From JBCCFW01 sp039029535 (GTDB lineage: Bacteria; Acidobacteriota; JBCCFW01): DNA of 64,000 bases. The position numbers and the translations under genes are program-made. Location: the NCBI GenBank assembly GCA_039029535.1, contig JBCCFW010000001.1, positions 62,001 to 126,000 on the forward strand, read 5' to 3'. How positions within the stretch are numbered: position 1 is the first letter of the stretch; each line of letters opens with the position of its first letter. The notes beneath the pieces are model-generated. The model worked only from the letters and a program-made list of their open reading frames with translations. It was not told where the DNA came from and made no database searches. Shown piece by piece: positions 8,353 to 15,532 of the stretch.

Positions 8353-9861
8353 ATGCATCGTGAACGATTCATCGCCCTGGTCCTCGGACTGAGCGTCATC
8401 GCGCTCCCGGTCCGAGCCACCACCACGGGGCTGCTCGGAGACGACGAGTTGCTCCCGTCCACGCCCATCGGGCCCGCGCCCAGTCCCGACGGCATCCTCG
8501 AGGACCTCGAGGACATCCTCGGTGACGTGGAGGAGGTCAAGGAGGTCACCGAAGACGTTCCCGGCAAGTTCACCCAGATCATCAACCAGACCGACCAGAT
8601 CCCTGGCAAGTTCACGGAGGTCCAGGCCGAGATCACCGAGACCAGTCGCGAGATCGGTCGCGTGCCCGACGACGTCGCCGAGGCGGTGGCCAACACTGTC
8701 ACCGACGCCGTGGACGGCGCCATCGGCGCCATCGAGTCGGAGGTCGACGGAGCCATCGGCGCCATCGAGGGAGTGGCCAGCGGTCTCGACCCGCTCATCG
8801 AGGCGCTCGAGAACGTCTCCACCGGCGACCTCTTCGACCTGCCGGCCGACTTCCTGAACAACCCGCTCTTGCAAGAAGTCGCGGGCGTCTTGGTCCAGGG
8901 CTCGCAAGATCTCATCGACCTGTACTTCGCTGCCGGCGGTGACTACGAGCTCATCGGCGACATCCTCTCGGGCTGTCCTCCGACCCTGGCCACCGACGCG
9001 CTGGAGGACCTCGTCGAGGCGATGGACGGCTTCCTCGTCAACGAGGTGGGCATCCCTCAGGACGTCCTCGACGACCTCGCCATCCTACCGCCGACCGACT
9101 ACGCCAGCTCGTCGATGTCGTTCTACGTGCAACTGCGTTTCAAGTGGTACATCGACCTGCTCAACGACGGCATGAGCGAGGTCGACTACCCGCACCCAGC
9201 GGTCACCGTCGCCAAGGAGATCGTCACCATCACCGCCGTCGTGCTCGACCGTCTGGTGCTCTGCATCGACGCCGCGGCCGACGAGGCCGACGGCGCGGCG
9301 CAGGATGCCTACCGCACGGCCGTGCTCGACGCCCTGGGTGAGATCCAGGCCGAGCTCGACGACGACACGCAGTACACCGACGACGTCGAGCTGGCCGCCT
9401 TGCAGGCCTTCCTCATCGCCGAGCTGAACGCGCTGGACGCCCAGATCGCCGACCACGACGCGCACGTCACCGCGCTTCTCGAGGATCTCGAGCTCGACAT
9501 CGACGAGGACCTGGCGGCGCAGAGCCTCGAGTCGCTGCGCTTGGCCATCCAGACCAACCTCTCGCTCAACGCTCACTTCAAGCTGCTGGTCGCCGTCGAC
9601 CCGAGCTCGCGTGGTCGCGGCTCGCTGGTGAGCCCGGCGATGCACTCCTTCCAGCTTCCCGAGTCGTCCGGCGGACACGTCGAGCTGGTCGACGAGATCG
9701 TGGACGAGACGATCCAGTCGTTCTTGGACCTCGGTCTCGGCATCAACGAGGCGGAGAGCTTCCTGGCTCTCGCTCGGGACGCCATCGCGCTCGGTGAGTA
9801 CAAGGACGCCTACGACCACTACAGCCGCGCCTACCACGACGCCGTCAACGTCCAGCGCTGA
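8353..9861 (+). CDS. Secreted acidic helical protein, paralogue 1 (unknown family)
   Basis: 502 residues from ATG 8353. A Sec signal peptide covers about residues 1-22 (IALVLGLSVIALPVRA then TTT). The mature protein is strongly Asp/Glu-rich and mostly predicted helical, with an imprecise internal repeat (DGAIGAIESEV then DGAIGAIEGV, near 130-150). The conserved core SSSMSFYVQLRFKWYIDLLN near residue 250 is shared almost unchanged with the next gene, as is GGDYELIGDILSGCPPT just before it. The C-terminal 40 residues (ARDAIALGEYKDAYDHYSRA) look like one TPR-type helix pair. I do not recognise the family. It lies 7 bases upstream of its paralogue and diverges from the NACHT gene. Confidence 0.8.
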   Translation: MHRERFIALVLGLSVIALPVRATTTGLLGDDELLPSTPIGPAPSPDGILEDLEDILGDVEEVKEVTEDVPGKFTQIINQTDQIPGKFTEVQAEITETSREIGRVPDDVAEAVANTVTDAVDGAIGAIESEVDGAIGAIEGVASGLDPLIEALENVSTGDLFDLPADFLNNPLLQEVAGVLVQGSQDLIDLYFAAGGDYELIGDILSGCPPTLATDALEDLVEAMDGFLVNEVGIPQDVLDDLAILPPTDYASSSMSFYVQLRFKWYIDLLNDGMSEVDYPHPAVTVAKEIVTITAVVLDRLVLCIDAAADEADGAAQDAYRTAVLDALGEIQAELDDDTQYTDDVELAALQAFLIAELNALDAQIADHDAHVTALLEDLELDIDEDLAAQSLESLRLAIQTNLSLNAHFKLLVAVDPSSRGRGSLVSPAMHSFQLPESSGGHVELVDEIVDETIQSFLDLGLGINEAESFLALARDAIALGEYKDAYDHYSRAYHDAVNVQR

Positions 9862-9868
9862 GGTCGTC

Positions 9869-11533
9869 ATGCGCTTCACTACATTCATCACGCTGGCCGT
9901 CATCGGCCTGCTGCTCGCGGCCACGGCCGAAGCCAGAGCGCGTCCCCGAGCGGGACAGGTCGGGCTCCTGCCGGTCGACGAGCTCATCGAATCCAGTCAG
10001 CCCGAGCTGCGGACGAACATTCTCGAGTCGACTCGGGAAGACGCCGAGAACAACCTCGAGGAGATCGCCGAGGAAGGTCGCGAGGTCGTCGAGGACGGTC
10101 GTGAGGCTGCCGAGCGCGCGAGCGAGGCTGCCGAGCGTGCGAGCGAGGAGGTCGAACGAGCGGTGGAGGAAGCCACCAGGCAGGCGGCTGCCGACGTCAG
10201 CGAGCTGGTCGGTGACGTTCTCGTCGTCGTCGACACCTTCCCCGATCGCTTCGACGAGGTCATCGAGAAGACCGACCAGCTCCCCGGTGGCTTCTCCGGT
10301 CTCACCTCGAGCATCAACTCGCTCGGGAGCGAGCTGCGAGGTCTCGATTCCGACATCGCCAACGATGTCGAAGCCGAGGCGATCGCCGTGGCGACCACCG
10401 CGTCGTCGGCGCTCGCTGCCGAGCTCGACGACGCCCGGGCGGCGGCCGAGGGTCTCGGATCCGACCTCCAGCCGGTGCTCGATGCCTTCGCCGACCTGGG
10501 CGACATCGACGTCGACAGTCTCCTGAACGATCCCCTGCTGCAGGCCGGGGTCGGCCTGGTGACCGACGCGACTCAGGATGCGATCGACTTCTACTTCGCG
10601 TCGGGTGGTGACTACGCCCTCATCGGCGACATCCTCTCCGGTTGTCCTCCGACGATGGCCACCGATGCGCTCTCGGACTTGCTCGCGGAGTTCGACTCGT
10701 TCCTGGTGAACGAGGTCGGGATCCCGCAGGCCGTCCTCGACGACCTCGCGCTCGCGCCGCCGGACGAGTACGCCAGCTCGTCCATGTCGTTCTACGTGCA
10801 GCTCCGCTTCAAGTGGTACGTGGACCTGCTCAACGACGCGACCAGCGAGATCGACTACCCGCACCCGGCGGTCACCGCCGTTCGAGAGGCCGTCGCGATC
10901 ACGGCCGTGCTGCTCGACCGACTGGTCCTCTGCATCGACTCGGCTGCCGACGAGGCGGACGGGGCGGCGCAGGAGGCCTACCGGTCCGCGGTGCTCGACG
11001 GGCTGGCGGCGGGGGCCTCGGACCTCGACGCCGACGAGCGCTTCAGCTCCGACGATGAGCGAGCGGCGATGACCGCGAGCGCGGACTTCGAGCTGACCGA
11101 GCTCGACGACCTCATCGACGGTCACGACGCTCATGTCGTCGCCGAGACCGCGGCCTTGCAGACCTCGTGGGAGGAGGCACTGGCGGCTCAGCGCAAGCAG
11201 GAGCTCACGCTGACCATCCAGGCCCAGCTCTCCCTCACCGGCTTCGAGACGCTCTTCGACGGCGACGAGATCCCGACGCTGGGTGGGGTGTTCCTCCGGG
11301 CGAGCCCGAGCAACCACTTGCTCGCCTTGCCCGAGTCCGAAGGGGGACTGGTCGAGCAGGTCGACGAGGTCGTCGTCGACGCCATCGGCAGCTTCCTCGC
11401 CCTGGGGATCGGCGTGAACGACGCCGAGGACCTCCTCGCTCAGGCTCGGGACGAGCGTGACGCCGGTGAATACCGGCGAGCGTTCTTGACCTACAGCCTG
11501 GCCTACCTCGACGCGGTCAACGCGGTCGAGTGA
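9869..11533 (+). CDS. Secreted acidic helical protein, paralogue 2 (unknown family)
   Basis: 554 residues from ATG 9869 (MRFTTFITLAVIGLLLAATA). A signal peptide ends near residue 22 (AEA-RAR). The segment 70-115 is a charged coiled coil with heptad-like repeats (AAERASEAAERASEEVERAV) that its neighbour lacks. The shared core (GGDYALIGDILSGCPPTMA, then SSSMSFYVQLRFKWYVDLLN) and the TPR-like C-terminus (ARDERDAGEYRRAFLTYSLA) show a tandem duplication followed by divergence of the N-terminal half. The ribosome site GAGG overlaps the previous stop region, so the two are one operon. Function is unknown; a secreted structural or substrate role is an inference from acidity and context. Confidence 0.8.
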   Translation: MRFTTFITLAVIGLLLAATAEARARPRAGQVGLLPVDELIESSQPELRTNILESTREDAENNLEEIAEEGREVVEDGREAAERASEAAERASEEVERAVEEATRQAAADVSELVGDVLVVVDTFPDRFDEVIEKTDQLPGGFSGLTSSINSLGSELRGLDSDIANDVEAEAIAVATTASSALAAELDDARAAAEGLGSDLQPVLDAFADLGDIDVDSLLNDPLLQAGVGLVTDATQDAIDFYFASGGDYALIGDILSGCPPTMATDALSDLLAEFDSFLVNEVGIPQAVLDDLALAPPDEYASSSMSFYVQLRFKWYVDLLNDATSEIDYPHPAVTAVREAVAITAVLLDRLVLCIDSAADEADGAAQEAYRSAVLDGLAAGASDLDADERFSSDDERAAMTASADFELTELDDLIDGHDAHVVAETAALQTSWEEALAAQRKQELTLTIQAQLSLTGFETLFDGDEIPTLGGVFLRASPSNHLLALPESEGGLVEQVDEVVVDAIGSFLALGIGVNDAEDLLAQARDERDAGEYRRAFLTYSLAYLDAVNAVE

Positions 11534-11540
11534 CCGTTCC

Positions 11541-11580
11541 TTCGACCCGGTCGGCCGTTCATGCGGTCGACCGGGTCGAA
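11541..11580 (+). terminator. 17-bp hairpin before the carboxylase-like operon
   Basis: The arm TTCGACCCGGTCGGCCG pairs with the second arm at 11564-11580 around the six-base loop TTCATG, giving 17 bp with one G-U pair. It lies 8 bases after the stop of the acidic paralogue and 15 bases before the next start codon. It is either a terminator without a T-tract or an attenuator or processing site within a longer transcript. Confidence 0.55.
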
Positions 11581-11595
11581 GCGGTGGAGAACGAC

Positions 11596-12018
11596 ATGAG
11601 TGAAGAGCATGCTCACGAGCCCGTGACGGAGAAAGAGCCTCGCGCCTGGCGCGACGTCTTCCTCGTCGTCTTCATCGCCGTGCAGGTTCTCTTGCCCCTG
11701 CACTACTACACCCTGCGCGAGGACCGTTTCGACGAGCGCTTCGCGTGGCGGATGTTCTCCAGCGTGTCGATGATGCGCTGCGAGTCCGTGTTCCATCGCA
11801 ACGGCGAGCTCGTCGACATCGAAGAAGCGGTCCCCGCCACCTGGGCGAAGATGCTGAAGAAGCGTCGAGCGAGCGCCGTGCGGCACGCGATGATCCAGCG
11901 GCTCTGCGAGAGCGCGCCCGACGCGGTGGTGACCCTCGACCTGCGCTGCAAGGGCAAGAAGCAGCCGGAGGTGGTCCTCGAGGATGGCGAGACCAACCTC
12001 TGCGAGACGCTGTCATGA
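11596..12018 (+). CDS. Single-TM protein resembling the luminal RFSWRM segment of gamma-carboxylases
   Basis: 140 residues from ATG 11596, with GGAGA 8 bases upstream. One membrane helix (about 23-39, VFLVVFIAVQVLLPLHYY) is followed by DERFAWRMFSSVSMMRCESV. In vitamin-K-dependent gamma-carboxylase-like proteins, a QxLLPLRH helix end followed by RFSWRMM lies directly after the HTTM membrane domain. Here that segment is a separate protein encoded just before an HTTM protein, and the stop overlaps the next start (ATGA). The rest is basic and has conserved-looking cysteines (residues C95 and C109 regions). No enzymatic motif of its own is evident; the function is inferred from context. Confidence 0.7.
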   Translation: MSEEHAHEPVTEKEPRAWRDVFLVVFIAVQVLLPLHYYTLREDRFDERFAWRMFSSVSMMRCESVFHRNGELVDIEEAVPATWAKMLKKRRASAVRHAMIQRLCESAPDAVVTLDLRCKGKKQPEVVLEDGETNLCETLS

Positions 12019-13748
12019 ACGCGCGCTTCCGTCGAGGCTGGGAGCGCTTCTGGGACGAGCTCCCCCTGGAACCGACGCGGGTGAGCGTCTTCCGGGTCAC
12101 CTTCTTCACGCTGCTGGCGATCGACGTCTGGCGTCGTCTCGGCAGCTCGGCGATGTACGGGGCCGACGGCTTCAACGTCTCCCACCTCACGCCCATCGAC
12201 GCCTGGGTGCCCGTGCCCACGGCCGGCTTCATCGTCGTGCTGCGCCTGCTCCAGATCGGCCTGGCCATCCGGGTCGCCTTCGGCGGTGCGCCACGCTGGG
12301 CGGTTCCGCTGCTCGCCACGAGCTTCGGCGTGACCTACTTCCTCAGCCAGCTCGACGGCTATCAGCACCACTACCTGATCTGGCTGTTGCTGGTCATCCT
12401 GAGCTTCGTCGACTGGTCACGACCACTGGCTCTCTCGTGGCCGTATCGGCTCCTTCTCGTCCAGCTCTCCATCACCTACGTCTGGACGGCGGTCACCAAG
12501 ATGGAGCCGTCCTGGGTCGACGGCAGCCTCATCGCCCGGCAGGTCAGCGGCGAGACCCTCCAGGACCTCACCGCCTTCGCGTCGGCCAAGATCGCGCAGC
12601 CCCTGGGCAGCGGCTGGGCCCTGTCTGCGATCTCGGTGCTCGTGCTCGAGCTCTTCTTGGCCGTGGCCCTTCAGTTCGCCAAGCTGCGCCCCTGGGCCTG
12701 GCTGCTCGGCATGGCGCTGCACTTCGGCATCGAGATGGCCGGGCTGAAGATCGGCCTGTTCAGTTGGTACCTCTTCTCGCTCTACGTGCTCATCCTCCCC
12801 GCGCCCCTGGGGCGCTGGATCGCTGCCGCCTGGTCGCGTCTCGTCGCCGTGACGAGCCGAGTTGGCGAGCGCGCTCCGATGCGCTGGGCAGGCGAGCGGG
12901 GCCGTGCTCTCCACCACTGGATGGGGGCGTCGGCCGTGCGGCCCTGGCATGCCCTGGCGGTCGGTCTGATCCTCGCAGCTTGGGTGATCGGGCGTCTCCC
13001 GATCGCGGGCGCCATCACCTCGGCGGTCGTGTTGACCGTGGTGGCCCTGGCGGCGGAGTGGGGTCGGCTCGGGGCAGGGGCCGCCTCGCGTTCCTGGAGG
13101 GCGCTGGTCCAGCTCACCGTGGCCGCCGTCTTCCTGATCACGCCGATCGTCACCGACTCGGTGGCGGGCTTCGCGCTGGTGACCGCCCAGGAGCTCATGC
13201 GAAAGGGGAGAGACGACGAGGCCGTGCGGCAGCTCGACATCGCCCTCGGCTTCGACCACCCACCGGCCGAGCTGCTCCACGGGATGGCCGCGAAGATACG
13301 GGAGGGCGAGTCGACCGATCTTGCCAAGCTCTCCTATCAACGTCTGCTCCAGCTCGACCCCGAGCACTTCGACGGCACCGTCGACCTGGCTCATCTCCAT
13401 CGTCGGGACGGCGACTGGTCGCGGGCGGCCGCGCTCTATGCCCGGGCGGCGGAGCTCGCGCCGGAGGACCCCCGGCCCCGCGTGCTGCATGGCGTGGCGC
13501 TCCAGGCGGGTCGCGCGAAGGAACAACTCTCGGTGGAAGAAGTGATGACGGTTCGTGAGCTGTTCCTCGGCGCCGGGCGCGACCACGAGCTAGCAGGCGA
13601 GAGCCGGCGGGCCCTCGACGCATTCACTCGAGACTCGCTCGTCGACCCCGGCAGCGAGGAGGCGCAGCGAGCGGTCGCACGCCTCAGCGGTGCCATCGAC
13701 GAGCCGGCCGATCCGGTGAGCGAAGCGATGAACGGAGGACTGGGATGA
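12015..13748 (+). CDS. HTTM (vitamin K-dependent gamma-carboxylase-like) membrane protein with TPR tail
   Basis: 577 residues, start ATG 12015 overlapping the previous stop. Residues 20-280 form an HTTM domain with several TM helices. The segment YQHHYL (H118/H119) falls where human carboxylase has its NNH motif, and TKMEPSWVDG (K162) matches the KKLDADWVEG region carrying the catalytic Lys. Further TM helices lie at about 320-380, and the C-terminal 180 residues carry TPR-like repeats (DDEAVRQLDIALGF, DWSRAAALYARAAELAPEDP). The usual luminal RFSWRM segment is missing here and appears in the preceding gene. Probable role: an integral-membrane carboxylase- or epoxidase-type enzyme acting on exported proteins. 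Reaction and substrate are unproven. Confidence 0.78.
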   Translation: MNARFRRGWERFWDELPLEPTRVSVFRVTFFTLLAIDVWRRLGSSAMYGADGFNVSHLTPIDAWVPVPTAGFIVVLRLLQIGLAIRVAFGGAPRWAVPLLATSFGVTYFLSQLDGYQHHYLIWLLLVILSFVDWSRPLALSWPYRLLLVQLSITYVWTAVTKMEPSWVDGSLIARQVSGETLQDLTAFASAKIAQPLGSGWALSAISVLVLELFLAVALQFAKLRPWAWLLGMALHFGIEMAGLKIGLFSWYLFSLYVLILPAPLGRWIAAAWSRLVAVTSRVGERAPMRWAGERGRALHHWMGASAVRPWHALAVGLILAAWVIGRLPIAGAITSAVVLTVVALAAEWGRLGAGAASRSWRALVQLTVAAVFLITPIVTDSVAGFALVTAQELMRKGRDDEAVRQLDIALGFDHPPAELLHGMAAKIREGESTDLAKLSYQRLLQLDPEHFDGTVDLAHLHRRDGDWSRAAALYARAAELAPEDPRPRVLHGVALQAGRAKEQLSVEEVMTVRELFLGAGRDHELAGESRRALDAFTRDSLVDPGSEEAQRAVARLSGAIDEPADPVSEAMNGGLG

Positions 13749-15469
13749 GCAACGACGGAAAGATGAACGGTTGGCGCGCCTGGCTCGCCCAGGACCTCGG
13801 TGAGCGCGGCCTGACCTGGTCGCGTCAGCTCGTGTTGGTGACGACGGCGGTGTCCACCTGGCTGGGCCTGGCCTCGGCGGCCGTGCCGCTCTCGGAGGTG
13901 ACCGGGCTCGTGCCGCATCCGGGCCTGCGGGTCATGGTCATCGTGAGCCTGTTGAGTTGCTACCTGGCCGTCCGCAACCTGCTCTTCTCGACTCCGGCCT
14001 GGACCTTGATGGCCCTGGCCGGACTGCAACTCGTCTCCCTGCTGGTCGGGCCTTGGCCTTGGAGCCCGGCCGGCCCCTTGCTCCTGCTCTTGCTGGTGTC
14101 ACTGGCGGCCATGACCGCGGGGGAAGGAGCGCTGCGGCAATGGGCGGCGCGTCTTCCGGCGCTGGCACTCTCGCTCACCTACTTGATGCTCGTCGCGCGG
14201 GAGCTCAGCTCCTCGTGGCTGTCGGGAGCCACCTTGCGGTCACGCTTCGTCGACGCGGAGGGCAGCCCGGGCGAGCACTGGGCCCTCGCCGCCGGGGTCG
14301 TCCTGGCCGCGCAGCTCTACCTCGTGGTCGCCCTTCACCTGCCGCGGCTTCGGAGCTGGACGCTGGTGGTGGGGCTCGTGCTGCACGTCCTCTCGGCGGC
14401 CTTGCGCGTCGAGCCGACCTTGGTGACCGTCCTCGCTCTCGCCGTCTACCTGCCGCTGGTGGCCGACCGACTCCTCCCGGATCCTCGGGGGCTGGGCACG
14501 ATGCTGCGTGGGGCTCTCGCGAGCACCCCGTTCGCCCTCGACTCGGAGGCCCGGAAGGGCACCCCGTGGCTCGTGGTGGCCCTGCTGGCCGTGGCCGCCG
14601 TGCTGCTGCTCGTGCCGCTCGCGGGCATGGGGACCATCGTGGCGTTGGTGAGCGTGGTGGCCTTGGCGGCTGAGCAGCCGCTGCGGGTCGGCCGGAGCTG
14701 GCGCGCGCTCGCGCATGTCGTGGCCGCCGGCTTTCTCTTCGTGGCGCACCTCGGCACGGACCAGGCGACGAGGCTGGTCGAGCGGGAGCTCATCGCGCTC
14801 GAAGAGATCGGTGACGACGCCGGTGCGCTGCTCGTGGCCGACGAGCTGTTGCTCCTCGACCCCTCGCGCAAGGACCTGCGGCTCGAGATGGCGGAGCGTC
14901 ATCGCGAGGTCGGCAACCTGACCGAAGCGCGGGCGGCGTACCAGGCCATCGTCGACGACCAGCCGGGCTTCGTGGTCGGCTGGGTGCGACTCGGTCGGAT
15001 CCACGGTGACCTCGGTGACTGGGAGGACGCGTTGGAGGCCTACCGTCAGGCGGATCGCTTCAAGCCGGGCGTTCCCGGTGTCCAGGTCCTGATGGGGCTG
15101 TGTCTCGACAAGATCGTCTCTCAGCGTCACCCGTCCGTCGATGGCTGGCCGGCCGGGTCACGGCCCGAGGAGCTGAGCCAGGCCTTCATCCACTACCTCG
15201 AGGGTGCGAAGGGGCATCGCGCTCTCGAGCAGAACCGGAAGGCGCTGCACGCGCTGCTGAGGGCGGTGGTCATCGAGCGGGACAACGCCCCGCTGTGCTT
15301 GCTCATCGGCGAGGTCTACGAAGAGCTCGGCCAGAAGATGCAGGCCCAGCGCTGGGTGCTGGCGGCTCTCGAGCGCGAGCCGAGCCACGCCGGAGCGCTG
15401 GCCGCCCGCGACCGCTTGCTCGCCGCGGAGAGGAGCCCGGCCACCAAGACGACGTCCGCCGAACGCTGA
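13745..15469 (+). CDS. Polytopic membrane protein with TPR tail, degenerate HTTM paralogue
   Basis: 574 residues; ATG 13745 overlaps the previous stop (ATGA), making a three-gene operon. About ten hydrophobic segments occupy residues 25-345, followed by a TPR region (EDALEAYRQADRFKPGVPGV; VLAALEREPSHAGAL). Layout and several local matches (LSLTYLMLVARELSSSWLSG against LSITYVWTAVTKMEPSWVDG) mark it as a paralogue of the preceding HTTM protein. However, the Lys position reads Arg/Glu and the HHYL motif has no counterpart, so catalytic residues appear lost. It may be a partner or scaffold of the active subunit. Paralogy is by eye and moderate in strength. Confidence 0.7.
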   Translation: MSNDGKMNGWRAWLAQDLGERGLTWSRQLVLVTTAVSTWLGLASAAVPLSEVTGLVPHPGLRVMVIVSLLSCYLAVRNLLFSTPAWTLMALAGLQLVSLLVGPWPWSPAGPLLLLLLVSLAAMTAGEGALRQWAARLPALALSLTYLMLVARELSSSWLSGATLRSRFVDAEGSPGEHWALAAGVVLAAQLYLVVALHLPRLRSWTLVVGLVLHVLSAALRVEPTLVTVLALAVYLPLVADRLLPDPRGLGTMLRGALASTPFALDSEARKGTPWLVVALLAVAAVLLLVPLAGMGTIVALVSVVALAAEQPLRVGRSWRALAHVVAAGFLFVAHLGTDQATRLVERELIALEEIGDDAGALLVADELLLLDPSRKDLRLEMAERHREVGNLTEARAAYQAIVDDQPGFVVGWVRLGRIHGDLGDWEDALEAYRQADRFKPGVPGVQVLMGLCLDKIVSQRHPSVDGWPAGSRPEELSQAFIHYLEGAKGHRALEQNRKALHALLRAVVIERDNAPLCLLIGEVYEELGQKMQAQRWVLAALEREPSHAGALAARDRLLAAERSPATKTTSAER

Positions 15470-15532
15470 GACACTGAACGTGTCGTGCCCATCGGCTATC
15501 TTTCATCACGAACAACGTGACGGAGGTCGGCG

